Below are positions 17,536 to 26,294 of a stretch of 64,000 bases of DNA, in pieces. The stretch lies in contig NZ_SMDQ01000009.1 of assembly GCF_012911975.1 (NCBI RefSeq), positions 62,001 through 126,000 of the forward strand, written 5' to 3'. The translations under genes and the position numbers were made by a program. Under the pieces are notes generated by a model. It had not been told where the DNA came from. It saw only the letters and a list, made by a program, of their open reading frames with translations, and searched no databases. This DNA comes from Nodosilinea sp. P-1105. GTDB taxonomy: Bacteria; Cyanobacteriota; Cyanobacteriia; Phormidesmidales; Phormidesmidaceae. Each line of letters begins with the position of its first letter. Position 1 is the first letter of the stretch.

Positions 17536-18453
17536 ATGGTTTTACCTAATTTTTTGCTAATTGGAGCCCCTAAGTCAGGAACAAGTTCTGTCTATGAATA
17601 TTTGAAGCAGCATCCTGAAATATATATGCCGTCTAACAAGGAGCCGCACTACTTCTCTCTCAACGATCAGCCACCTAATTATCAAGGCCCTGGCGATTGT
17701 CATAGATTTTCAAATGCTATTTACGATAGACATGACTACGAAAGGCTTTTCAGTGCTGTAACTACCGAAAAAGCTATAGGCGAAGCCTCAACAACATATC
17801 TAGGTAGTAAGGTCGCACCCCATAGAATTAAAGAAATAACTCCTAATTCTAAACTGATTGCTATTTTAAGAAATCCAGTTGAGGTAGGCTTTTCTAGCTA
17901 TAGACACTTGATTAGAGATGGTGACGAAAGATTAACCAGCTTTGAGCTTGCCCTAGAGCATGAGGAGCAGAGAATAAAAGATAACTGGGAAGGTATATGG
18001 CATTACAAAAGAAGAGGATTTTATTCCAGGCAATTACAAAATTATTACAATCTTTTTGACAAAAATCAAATTAGAGTTTATCTATACGATGATTTTCGAG
18101 ATAGTTCTCAGAGAGTCATCCAAGATATAATTAACTTTCTAGAAGTAAATCCTAGCTTTGAAATAGATATCTCAAAAAAGTTTAATGTTTCAGGACTACC
18201 TCGTTCGATGTGCATTAATAGACTAATTTTGAAGGATAACTGGCTTAAGATAGCTGTTAAGTGCGCAGTGCCTGATTATATAGCTGAAAAAATATCAGCA
18301 AGAATAAAGAGCTGGAATTTCAGTGAAAATCGTAAAGCTCATAATTTACACCTAAAACCAGAAACACGTGAATATTTAATTAAGGTATACCGTCAAGATA
18401 TAATAAATTTGCAGGATATGATTAATCGTGACTTATCAAACTGGCTGAATTAG
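17536..18453 (+). CDS. PAPS-dependent sulfotransferase
   Basis: The enzyme would transfer sulfate from PAPS to a sugar hydroxyl. The 305-residue protein has the 5'-phosphosulfate loop NFLLIGAPKSGTSSVYEYL near residues 5-23 and the 3'-phosphate motif IAILRNPVEVGFSSY near residue 111. A longer frame from the GTG at 17473 adds a hydrophobic stretch. The ATG at 17536 puts the PAPS loop at the usual place and was preferred. Lying between the flippase and polymerase genes, it points to a sulfated exopolysaccharide, as in other cyanobacteria. Confidence 0.9.
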   Translation: MVLPNFLLIGAPKSGTSSVYEYLKQHPEIYMPSNKEPHYFSLNDQPPNYQGPGDCHRFSNAIYDRHDYERLFSAVTTEKAIGEASTTYLGSKVAPHRIKEITPNSKLIAILRNPVEVGFSSYRHLIRDGDERLTSFELALEHEEQRIKDNWEGIWHYKRRGFYSRQLQNYYNLFDKNQIRVYLYDDFRDSSQRVIQDIINFLEVNPSFEIDISKKFNVSGLPRSMCINRLILKDNWLKIAVKCAVPDYIAEKISARIKSWNFSENRKAHNLHLKPETREYLIKVYRQDIINLQDMINRDLSNWLN

Positions 18454-18649
18454 ATATAGATAGGGATCTTGGTTTTTGCTAAGCAAAACTGCTTAACTGC
18501 CTCTGCTTCTTGTCAGTCAAGCATATCATTTTCTTTTCTTTGTCGATTCTACTAGGCTGGGCATTATTGAATGTGCTTTATATTCCTTTGACGTTTATTT
18601 TGATTTTTTGTTCTTCAGGCTTCTGATTTTTTAGTTAAGAGATACTGAC

Positions 18650-19882
18650 GTGGTGTCCAACCTAGAATATATCCTCTCTATTACTATTGTTGTCTATCTG
18701 AGTGGTACCTTAAGAACTCTGTTGCCAGATTCTTTACTCTCGCTAATACAACATGGCACTTATGTCCTATTTTTTCTACTATTACTTGCTCGGCCAAAAC
18801 TTAGCTTTGCATGTCTTCTTTCAAACAAGGTGTTACTTATCCTAGTTAGCTTACCTATTATTTCTTCTTTCTGGTCAGAGATGCCGTTAGCTTCACTCAA
18901 AAGCGGAATCATTGTTGTTCAAACAGCAAGCGTTGGTTTTTTTCTGTCTTATAGATATACACTTAAAGAGCAAATTAAAATTTTTGCTATTGCTGCTACA
19001 ATTATCGGAATAATCAATATTTTATATTTAGTAGGTTATCCTGATCTTGCTTTTCATACTGATATTGAGCACAGTGGTGCATTACGAGGTGTTTATTCCC
19101 AAAAAAATGAGCTAGCTCAAGTTGCGGTATTTAGCAGTCTTGTCTTTTTTGTCTTGAATAGAAATACATCAGGTAAATCTAGAACAATAACGAATATATT
19201 TTCTTTAACCGGCTTCTTTCTTTGGATGTTATTACTTTTTATTACTGACTCAAAGACAGGTCTTTTAGTCTTTTTCTTTGTCTTATTTATATATACTGCA
19301 GCTAAGGTTATGCGCTTTCGCGGATATGGCTTTGTGCTGTCAGTAATATTAGGTATGCTCACAATCACTTCTCTAACTCTAATTCTATTTAGCAACGCCG
19401 ATGAGAAAATTGGTTTTCTAGGTAGGGATCTAACATTAACTGGTCGAACCAATATTTGGAATGCAACGATTAGCATGATTAGTCAAAGACCATTACTAGG
19501 CTACGGAAGAGACGCTTTTTGGAACTTAAACACTAGTATTCCATACCAAATTGGTCTTTCTCTTGACTCCAGAGCTACTTATATGCCCCCTCATTCACAT
19601 AATGGTTTTATTGATCTAACTGCAGAATTAGGATTGATTGGCCTCTTAATTTTTCTATTTATCTTAATTCAGTCATTCTTTATCGCAGTGCAAACTGTTC
19701 AGAGCTCTAACAACACAGAGTACTTATGGTTAGTATCATATATAACCTTCTTCATATTATATAATCTTACAGAGAGTTCTATACTCAAACACAACTCGCT
19801 TTTGTGGGTGACTTTCGTAATGGTCGCCTGCTCTTGTCAATTTGTAAAACGAAAAAAATACTTGGAAAGATGTGCTAAATAG
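18650..19882 (+). CDS. Wzy-type polysaccharide polymerase / O-antigen ligase family
   Basis: This 410-residue integral membrane protein has about 11 hydrophobic segments. The family's conserved region GRTNIWNATISMISQRPLLGYG is followed by a large periplasmic loop and PHSHNGFIDLTAELGLIGLL. It would polymerise repeat units at the periplasmic face. The start is GTG (18650) after a weak AAGAGA. The 196-bp spacer before it has no gene. Wzy and WaaL ligases look alike; the neighbouring Wzx and Wzc genes favour polymerase. Confidence 0.85.
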   Translation: MVSNLEYILSITIVVYLSGTLRTLLPDSLLSLIQHGTYVLFFLLLLARPKLSFACLLSNKVLLILVSLPIISSFWSEMPLASLKSGIIVVQTASVGFFLSYRYTLKEQIKIFAIAATIIGIINILYLVGYPDLAFHTDIEHSGALRGVYSQKNELAQVAVFSSLVFFVLNRNTSGKSRTITNIFSLTGFFLWMLLLFITDSKTGLLVFFFVLFIYTAAKVMRFRGYGFVLSVILGMLTITSLTLILFSNADEKIGFLGRDLTLTGRTNIWNATISMISQRPLLGYGRDAFWNLNTSIPYQIGLSLDSRATYMPPHSHNGFIDLTAELGLIGLLIFLFILIQSFFIAVQTVQSSNNTEYLWLVSYITFFILYNLTESSILKHNSLLWVTFVMVACSCQFVKRKKYLERCAK

Positions 19883-19909
19883 AATTCCTTATAGATATAA
19901 ATACTAATT

Positions 19910-21040
19910 ATGAGCAAGAAGATAACATTATTCCTTAGTGATTTGTCTGGTGGAGGGGCAGAGAAAGTTTTTGTCAACTTAGCCCATGGGTTGCTAGATC
20001 TTGGTTATAACATTGACTTTGTTTTAGCTAGGGCTGTTGGCCCATATATTAGGCAACTAGATGAGAAGATCAATCTTATAGATCTTAAATCAACCAAATT
20101 ATTATTAAGTTTGCCTAAACTGCATCAGTATCTTAAGCAAGCAAATTCATCTTTAATCATATCAGGATTAGAAGATACTAATCTGATTGCTTTATGTGCT
20201 AAGTTGTCGGTTAATAATAACACTCCACTAATTGTCACTGTACATAATGCACTAACTCACGAGATCAGACATTCTAATTCTCTAAAAAGAAAGTTGGTAC
20301 CCTATCTGCTTCCTTTCTTTTATTCCATGGTGGATGCGGTTGTCGCTGTTTCAAATGGCGTATCTTCAGATCTTCAAAAGTTAGGTGTAAAAGATAACAA
20401 AATACAAGTAATTTATAACCCTATCGTAAATTCTAAGTTACTTAGTAAAGCCAGTTCAGAGATCCTCCATCCTTGGTTTAGTAAAAAAGCTAAAGTACCT
20501 GTTATTTTAGGTGTGGGGCGCTTAACAGAGCAAAAGGACTTTAGAACTTTGCTTAGAGCTTTTGCTTTGGTTCTTAAAGAGAAAACTTGTCGGCTAATGA
20601 TTTTAGGAGAGGGAAGCGAACTCACTAATTTAGTAGAGCTAGGTGAGTACTTAGGACTATCACTTAACAAAGATTTTTGCTTTCCTGGATTTACTCAGAA
20701 TCCCTATGCCTACATGAGTCAGGCTTCAATGCTTGTTTTGTCTTCTAAATGGGAAGGTTTTGGAAACGTTCTAGTAGAAGCTATGGCAGTTGGCACCCCT
20801 GTTGTAGCTACTGATTGTAATTATGGTCCAAATGAAATCTTGGTTGATGGTGAATATGGTGAACTTGTACCAGTTGAAAATCCACAAGAAATGTCATTAG
20901 CTATCTTGAGAACTCTTGAAATGCCTTGTCCAAGGGATAGACTTCAGGCAAGAGCCCTAGATTTTTCAGAAAAAATCATTGCCCAAAAGTATATTCAGTT
21001 GGCTTCTAAGTTTTCTCCAGATTTAAGCGCCAAAATTTAA
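19910..21040 (+). CDS. Glycosyltransferase family 4
   Basis: This GT-B enzyme has 376 residues. Its N-terminus is ITLFLSDLSGGGAEKVFVNLAHGLL, the loop typical of WbpH/PglA-like transferases. The C-terminal donor domain runs from ILGVGRLTEQKDFRTLLRAFA, with ILGEGSELTNL and the EX7E segment WEGFGNVLVEAMAVGTPVVA. Its repeat-unit role is inferred from the cluster. The next gene starts 13 bases downstream. Confidence 0.92.
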   Translation: MSKKITLFLSDLSGGGAEKVFVNLAHGLLDLGYNIDFVLARAVGPYIRQLDEKINLIDLKSTKLLLSLPKLHQYLKQANSSLIISGLEDTNLIALCAKLSVNNNTPLIVTVHNALTHEIRHSNSLKRKLVPYLLPFFYSMVDAVVAVSNGVSSDLQKLGVKDNKIQVIYNPIVNSKLLSKASSEILHPWFSKKAKVPVILGVGRLTEQKDFRTLLRAFALVLKEKTCRLMILGEGSELTNLVELGEYLGLSLNKDFCFPGFTQNPYAYMSQASMLVLSSKWEGFGNVLVEAMAVGTPVVATDCNYGPNEILVDGEYGELVPVENPQEMSLAILRTLEMPCPRDRLQARALDFSEKIIAQKYIQLASKFSPDLSAKI

Positions 21041-21053
21041 GTAAATTAAGCAA

Positions 21054-21845
21054 ATGATTGTATTTATTATTCCAGTAAAGCATCACCTAGTTGCTCATTC
21101 TTGGACTGATCTCAGCAAGTATTTTACACGCACTCTGCGTTCAGTTTGTAGGCAATCTAGTGAAAACTTTCAAGTCGTTGTCGTTTGCAATCAAAAACCA
21201 GTTACTGACTTTGATCATCCTAATGTACATTATCACCATGTTAATTTCCCAGTACCGAATTCAGCATATACATCGAAAATGGATGATCGATCTAAAAGAG
21301 TAGTTGCTGGACTTGTATATGCAAAACAAATGAATCCTTCTTACATCATGCTCGTAGATGCAGATGACTGTATCAGCAAGAACATAGCATCTTTTGTGGA
21401 CTCTAATGAGTTAACTAATGGTTGGTTTGTTGATAGTGGATACGAGTATGTTGAAGGGCTGAACAAAGTGTATTTTCGACGCAAAGGATTTAATCGGCTC
21501 TGCGGAACTTGTAATATTATTAACTATAAATTATTTAAGGTGCCAGATTCTCTTCCGACTTATGATCAAATTGCAGGGTATGATAGATTTTTAACGGGTC
21601 ATTCATATGCGCAGATTGACCTTTCTGATCGAGGTTATCCTATAGCTCCTCTACCGTTTCCTGGATGCATTTATGTTCGGGATAATATCGGTGAAAGTGT
21701 AACTCTTGAAGAGGCGCTACATGAGAAAATAAAACGTAGTCCAAAAGAAATATTTCATGGACTTAAGAGAACAGTTTTATCGCCATTAAATAGTAGAAAA
21801 CTAACTGAAAATTTCAAAGACGAATTTAGTTTTTACAAGATTTAG
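21054..21845 (+). CDS. GT-A-like glycosyltransferase, paralogue 1 of a tandem pair
   Basis: The 263-residue product starts MIVFIIPVKHHLVAHSWTDL. It has a GT2-like beta strand (VVVVCNQKP), the DXD-type VDADDC near residue 103, and signatures shared with the next gene: NGW(F)VDSGYE, RRKGF, and PLPFPGCIYVRDNIGES. The usual GT2 opening motif is replaced by PVKHH, so it is a divergent branch. Donor and acceptor are unknown. It closely follows the GT4 gene. Confidence 0.75.
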   Translation: MIVFIIPVKHHLVAHSWTDLSKYFTRTLRSVCRQSSENFQVVVVCNQKPVTDFDHPNVHYHHVNFPVPNSAYTSKMDDRSKRVVAGLVYAKQMNPSYIMLVDADDCISKNIASFVDSNELTNGWFVDSGYEYVEGLNKVYFRRKGFNRLCGTCNIINYKLFKVPDSLPTYDQIAGYDRFLTGHSYAQIDLSDRGYPIAPLPFPGCIYVRDNIGESVTLEEALHEKIKRSPKEIFHGLKRTVLSPLNSRKLTENFKDEFSFYKI

Positions 21846-22002
21846 TCTAAATCTGACTAAATCTGAGATGCTTATTAGTTTACTGAGTTTGAGGCTTTAT
21901 AGGGCTAGTCACTTCTAGATTTTCAGTGAGTTTTTGAAATTCTTGGGCTGGATAGGCCAAATAAAGTTTGGCGGTGTCATTAAGTGAAATATTCATCATT
22001 CT

Positions 22003-22788
22003 ATGTTGACCTTCATTATTCCCTTAAAGGCTAGAGAAACTGCGACTTCATGGGACTTGACCTGTAAGTTGCTAGGGAGAACTTTGGACTCAATCCTTAA
22101 TCAAAGTCACCCAGATTTCAAGGTTATCGTTGTCTGTCATGACATACCTGAAAATTTTGCCAAGGATCATCGAATTTTATTTCATAAAGTAGATTTACCT
22201 CTTCCGCTTGACTCGTATTTTAGTAAAGAGAAAGACAAAATGGCTAAGATGTTGATTGGCTCAAAGCTTGCTCACGACCTAAGTACTACACATGTTATGT
22301 TTGTTGATGCTGATGATTGTGTCAGTCGAGAATTATCAAGATTTTTACTTGGGAAGGAAAATCAAAATGGTTGGTTTTTTGATAGCGGATATGAGTTTCG
22401 TCAAGATCTTAGAAGATTGAAGTTGAGAAGGAAAAATTTTCATTTGAGAACCAATACTAGTCATATAGTAAGGCTAGACTTACTTTTGAATGATTTATCA
22501 ATTCCCTATGATAAAATCAATCGAAGTGATTGTATATTTTATCATATTGATACCGCCTCTCTTTTGCAAAAAAGAGGTTTTCCCTTAAAGCCCTTACCTA
22601 TTATTGGCTCTGTGTATATAACTGATAATGGCGAAAATATGTGGTGGGAGCAATCTAAAATTAATTATGCAAATGGAAATAGTAAATTTAAGGCATTCAA
22701 ACATAAGGCAAAAGCAGTTTATCACAGGATGATATCTGTACCCGTGAGTGCTTCTATAGTTTATGAGTTTTCACTTCAGGATATCTAG
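22003..22788 (+). CDS. GT-A-like glycosyltransferase, paralogue 2 of a tandem pair
   Basis: The 261-residue product matches the preceding protein along its length: FIIPLKARETATSWDL against FIIPVKHHLVAHSWTDL, FVDADDC, NGWFFDSGYEF, RRKNF, and PLPIIGSVYITDNGE. Identity is moderate, so the duplication is old or the two came in together. It would act on the same repeat unit with a different sugar or position. Confidence 0.75.
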   Translation: MLTFIIPLKARETATSWDLTCKLLGRTLDSILNQSHPDFKVIVVCHDIPENFAKDHRILFHKVDLPLPLDSYFSKEKDKMAKMLIGSKLAHDLSTTHVMFVDADDCVSRELSRFLLGKENQNGWFFDSGYEFRQDLRRLKLRRKNFHLRTNTSHIVRLDLLLNDLSIPYDKINRSDCIFYHIDTASLLQKRGFPLKPLPIIGSVYITDNGENMWWEQSKINYANGNSKFKAFKHKAKAVYHRMISVPVSASIVYEFSLQDI

Positions 22789-23028
22789 TCTTTAAAGTCT
22801 TGTTCTTTTCTATGATTAGTCTGGCATGAGATTCAGGCCAGCAAGCTCTGAATAGGCAGGAGCTGGAATTCAGGAGTTTGCTCTAATATTCTCGAAGGAT
22901 CAGGCTCAAATCTCTTTTTGTATTTTAACTTTTAGGTTTTGACTGCTATGACGGACATAACTTTTCACATTAAATAATGAGTTAGAAATTCCCAGCTATA
23001 CTGCTAATCGTTAAAGTTTAGGACACAA

Positions 23029-24003
23029 ATGTGTAAAATATCAGTAATCATCCCAGCGTATAATTCAGAAAATACGATATCTGAGACACTTCAGTCAGTT
23101 CTTTCTCAATCTTTTCACGATTTTGAAGTAATTATTATTGATGATGGTTCAACCGATCAGACGTATAAAATTATCAATCAGGTTGATGATAGTCGTATTC
23201 ATGTTTTCCAATATGAAAATGCAGGAGTATCTACAGCAAGGAATCGCGGCATTAGCCTTGCCCGAGGTGAATTCCTGACATTTATAGATGCTGATGACTT
23301 ATGGACGAATGATAAACTAGAAGCTCAAATAAGTGCATTAATTAAATATCCTTACGCAGGGGTATCTTACAGCTCAACTGTGAATATGTATGACTATTGT
23401 GGTAAGCGTTATTTTAGTCAAGGTAGTAAGGCAAACGTTACTGGAAATGTTTTAAAGAACCTTCTGGTTGGCAATTTCATCGGTAGTGGCTCCAATATCC
23501 TTGTTCGTAGAGAGGCTATTGAAACAACTAACCTTTTTAATCCGTTGTTAAGTGGTTACGCCGATTGGGAATTTTATACTAAATTAGCGATCAACTGGAA
23601 ATTCATTGCCGTACCCAAGAATCAAATTTTTTATCGTCGATCTATTAACTCTATGAGTTTGAATTTCGACAAAATGCTCTTAGAAGGTATTGAAGCAATA
23701 AATCTCATATATGAGTCTGTTTCAACGGATTTCCAAAAGTTAAAACCTATGGCAATAGCTTTAATGTATAGGTACTGTGCTGAATTATGTTTAGTAAGCT
23801 CTTCAAGTGATCAAGCTATTCAACGTGCGCAAGATTATCTGTATCTTTCCATAAAGAGAAAACCGGAGATTCTCTTAGAGAATTACACCCAAAAACTGAT
23901 TTCAAAGTTTTTAGTCAGAAGATATTTGCCTAAATTTTTAGTTGATAAAATCTATCAAGCAACAAGGAAGAAGAAGGCTACAGCTTATATTGAAAACTAT
24001 TAG
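23029..24003 (+). CDS. Glycosyltransferase family 2, paralogue 1 of a second tandem pair
   Basis: This 324-residue GT2 protein has KISVIIPAYNSENTISETL at the N-terminus, then VIIIDDGSTDQT and the metal site FIDADDLWTNDKLEAQ. A conserved IGSGSNILVRREAI segment and ADWEFYTKLA follow. It is about 240 bases after the previous gene; that spacer shows no gene. Its close relative follows at 24133. Confidence 0.92.
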   Translation: MCKISVIIPAYNSENTISETLQSVLSQSFHDFEVIIIDDGSTDQTYKIINQVDDSRIHVFQYENAGVSTARNRGISLARGEFLTFIDADDLWTNDKLEAQISALIKYPYAGVSYSSTVNMYDYCGKRYFSQGSKANVTGNVLKNLLVGNFIGSGSNILVRREAIETTNLFNPLLSGYADWEFYTKLAINWKFIAVPKNQIFYRRSINSMSLNFDKMLLEGIEAINLIYESVSTDFQKLKPMAIALMYRYCAELCLVSSSSDQAIQRAQDYLYLSIKRKPEILLENYTQKLISKFLVRRYLPKFLVDKIYQATRKKKATAYIENY

Positions 24004-24132
24004 ATTCACATGTATTCCAGATAAACCTTTATTATTTTTGGCATTAAAGATTTTGTCTAGAGATTTATTCTCTAATATTTTGCAAAATAATGTGAAAAAT
24101 TTCTCAAGTAATTAGTTGAAGATGAATTTGCT

Positions 24133-25119
24133 ATGAATTATAAAATATCAGTTATAGTACCTGCCTATAATGCTGAAAGAACTATTGGGAAAACAATTCA
24201 ATCAGTATTAGAGCAAACACATCAAAATCTTGAGATTATAGTTGTTAACGACGGCTCTAGCGACGGAACAGTGGATGTCGTCAAGAGTATTCAGGACGAA
24301 AGAATTAATATATATAATCATAGCAACTCAGGAGTTTCTGCTTCAAGAAATCGTGGAATTGATTATTCCAGTGGTAATTTCTTGGCCTTTATAGATTCTG
24401 ACGACTTGTGGTCTGATGATAAGCTTGAGCGACAGCTCCAGGCGTTATTGCAAGACAAAAGTGCTGGTGTTGCCTATAGTTGGACAGTATTCATGCATGA
24501 CAGCGGAGAAGAAACACATTTTGTTCAGGGTGCACAAGTTCGGTACGAAGGCTATGTCTTCCCAAAACTACTAGAATCCAACTTTGTGGGTAGCGGTTCT
24601 AATATTTTGGTTCGGAGAGATGCTATTAGAGATATTCGGTTTACCGTTGGTCTGGAAGCAGTTGAGGATTATGATTTTTGTTTAAGATTAGCAAAAAGTT
24701 GGAATTATGTAGTAGTCCCTAAAAATCAAATCATATACAGAAAATCTCCAGGGTCTATATCCTCTAAAATTGATAGAATGGAAGGTCAATATCTTCGTTT
24801 AGTAGAGATTACTTATCAGTCAATAGTGCCTGAAAATTTGATGTATTTGAAGAAAACAAGTAAATCTTACATGTATAGATATATTGCAGAATTGTACTTG
24901 AGTGGGACTCGCTCCAAAGCAAACTTAAGGCTTTCTTTGGCAAAGCTTTTAAAAGCCATATGGATAAAGCCAGATATAGTGTTTGAATATTACACTCGCT
25001 TAATGTTTCTGATTTTGCTAGTCAAAGCAACTATTCCAAATAGGCTTCTTGATTTGCTGGTAAACTACCGACGAAATAAGAGTCTTCAAGACTTGAGAGT
25101 GATACAAGAAAGTCAATAG
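24133..25119 (+). CDS. Glycosyltransferase family 2, paralogue 2 of a second tandem pair
   Basis: The 328-residue product has KISVIVPAYNAERTIGKTI, IIVVNDGSSDGT and FIDSDDLWSDDKLERQ, then VGSGSNILVRRDAI and VEDYDFCLRLAKSWNYVVVPKNQIIYR. It shares these blocks with the gene before it and is clearly a tandem paralogue. The nucleotide motif has N for the first D of DDG and the metal site reads DSDD, both tolerated in GT2 enzymes. It is the last gene of the AT-rich island. Confidence 0.92.
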   Translation: MNYKISVIVPAYNAERTIGKTIQSVLEQTHQNLEIIVVNDGSSDGTVDVVKSIQDERINIYNHSNSGVSASRNRGIDYSSGNFLAFIDSDDLWSDDKLERQLQALLQDKSAGVAYSWTVFMHDSGEETHFVQGAQVRYEGYVFPKLLESNFVGSGSNILVRRDAIRDIRFTVGLEAVEDYDFCLRLAKSWNYVVVPKNQIIYRKSPGSISSKIDRMEGQYLRLVEITYQSIVPENLMYLKKTSKSYMYRYIAELYLSGTRSKANLRLSLAKLLKAIWIKPDIVFEYYTRLMFLILLVKATIPNRLLDLLVNYRRNKSLQDLRVIQESQ

Positions 25120-25214
25120 CTAGTCAGTGTGGTATTTTTCTTGTACTACGGTTGGATAGCCATAGGCCAAGTCCACGATGAAAGACGTAGTTTTTGCCTT
25201 TACCCCTAGCTTTT

Positions 25215-25224
25215 CCCCTAGGGG
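25215..25224. promoter_or_regulatory. Palindrome CCCCTAGGGG upstream of sufE
   Basis: A perfect 10-bp palindrome lies 131 bases before sufE, preceded by a second CCCCTAG at 25203-25209. It could be an operator or a relic of a dispersed repeat. The rest of the 25120-25355 spacer shows no gene. Confidence 0.25.
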
Positions 25225-25355
25225 ACTCCAGGTTTGAAGATGGACAGGACTTATATTCATCCTAAGATCGCTATCCTGCTTGATAATTGCCTGCGTTGCA
25301 GACTGCTAGATTGTCTAGAATAAGTATATCTGCTGTTTGTTCAGCCTAGGTACTT

Positions 25356-25790
25356 ATGTCTGACACTCGTCCTGCTTCTGTAACTAAGATCGTCAGCCGC
25401 TTTCAGAAAACGGCTGACCCTAAACGACGCTATCAGCAGTTGCTGTGGTTCGCGAAGAAGTTAGATCCGATGCCTGAGGACCAGAAGGTGCCGGAGAATA
25501 AGGTGCCTGGGTGTGTTTCTCAGGTATTTGTGATCGCTCATCTAGAAGACGGTAGGGTGATGTACCAGGCTGACTCTGATGCGCAGATTACCAAAGGATT
25601 GGTGGCGTTGCTGGTGAAAGCACTGAATGGCCTTACCCCTGAGGAAATAACGGCCTTAGCCCCTGATTTTATTCAAGAGACTCAGTTGGATGTGAGTCTG
25701 ACGCCATCGCGGGCTAATGGGTTCTACAACATCTTTAAAGCTATGCAGCAAAGGGCTGCGACGTTGGCGGCGTCGGTGGATATGGCCTAG
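25356..25790 (+). CDS. sufE: SufE cysteine-desulfurase activator
   Basis: SufE accepts persulfide sulfur from SufS and passes it to the SufBCD Fe-S scaffold. The 144-residue protein has the acceptor cysteine in VPGCVSQV (Cys53), preceded by RRYQQLLWFAKKLDPMPEDQK and followed by the family segment KGLVALLVKALNGLTPEEI. It returns to GC-rich core codon use directly after the island. A dispersed repeat starts 4 bases after its stop. Confidence 0.95.
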   Translation: MSDTRPASVTKIVSRFQKTADPKRRYQQLLWFAKKLDPMPEDQKVPENKVPGCVSQVFVIAHLEDGRVMYQADSDAQITKGLVALLVKALNGLTPEEITALAPDFIQETQLDVSLTPSRANGFYNIFKAMQQRAATLAASVDMA

Positions 25791-25793
25791 CAT

Positions 25794-25860
25794 CTGCCTG
25801 GCGGCAATATAGCAACTGTCGCTGAGGGGATCAGGTTTAGGTGTCAGGCATCAGGAGTGG
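25794..25860. repeat. Second copy of the CTGCCTGGC repeat family
   Basis: CTGCCTGGCGGCAATATAGC and following bases match the 8698 copy (CTGCCTGGCAGAAATATGAC), including the shared GTYGCTGAGGG and the GTGTCAGG-type tail. It is 4 bases behind the sufE stop. The stretch 25791-26294 holds only repeats and no supported gene. Confidence 0.6.
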
Positions 25861-25900
25861 TTGACCGCCTGATGTCGCTGAGCATTCCATATAGTATTTC

Positions 25901-26283
25901 AAAATCCCAGGGTTCTGCCCTCAGATACCTCAAAGATCCTGGCTAGTGCAGCGTCAAGTCTTGAGTTTAGGGTTTCCAGATATAGAGATTTAGTGGCATC
26001 AAGGTCCGAAATCCCCTCCTTTGGAGGCCTGTGCTGTATAGCCTGCGGCATGGCTTTGCTAGCGTGTAGCGGCCCCGGAGGGGCAACCTGTCGAAGTAGG
26101 TAGGGGTGGGTCAAGCGAGCCCGAAGGGACCCACCCCGCCCTCTGGGCACCCCTCCGTGAGAGGGGATGAAAGGTCCTGATGTGTTGAAGCAACCTCCCT
26201 GAAGCTTAAAAAGCTTTTGCAAAGCACTTACCCTAATTTTTAGCCTTGACAGACCACTAGTCGGCTCAAGAACCCGGGGATTA
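25901..26283. repeat. Palindromic repeat (family of 31934-32021) split by a MITE
   Basis: The left half carries ATCCCAGGGTTCT (25904-25916) plus TGCCCTCAGATACC. The right half, after the MITE, carries AGAACCCGGGGAT (26269-26281). The unbroken relative at 31934-32021 has AGATCCCAGGGTTCT and AGAACCCTGGGATCT in the same order with the same TGCCCTCGGATACC between. The halves are therefore one repeat interrupted at a TA. Confidence 0.7.
25944..26259. mobile_element. MITE copy 2, nested in another repeat
   Basis: The 316-bp element has TA at 25944-25945 and 26258-26259. The left end reads GTGCAGCGTCAAGTCTTGA. The right end, reverse-complemented, reads GTGGTCTGTCAAGGCTAAAA, and both are followed by a TTAGGGT block. 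A minus-strand frame (25899-26222) with low-complexity composition runs through it and is not credible as a gene. The host repeat on both sides gives the pre-insertion sequence. Confidence 0.75.
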
Positions 26284-26294
26284 GTACCGGTGTT

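Larger units (their letters stand above)
11489..25119 (+). other. AT-rich exopolysaccharide biosynthesis island
   Basis: Eleven genes, all on the plus strand, encode Wzc-like, GT4, GT2, Wzx, sulfotransferase, Wzy, GT4, two DADD-type transferases and two GT2 proteins. The stretch is markedly richer in A+T than both flanks. I find no GCGATCGC octamer in it, although that octamer recurs throughout the flanks. This contrast suggests horizontal acquisition or fast exchange, as is usual for surface polysaccharide loci. No transposase or integrase was seen at the edges. Confidence 0.85.

Noticed and set aside
25201-25245. MerR-type metal-responsive promoter before sufE
   Set aside because: The CCCCTAGGGG palindrome and nearby CTCCAGG recalled MerR operators, but no metal-resistance gene or regulator is adjacent, so only the palindrome is reported.
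25899-26222. A 107-codon minus-strand frame
   Set aside because: It crosses the boundary of the MITE and the host repeat, and its product is typical of translated repeat sequence.
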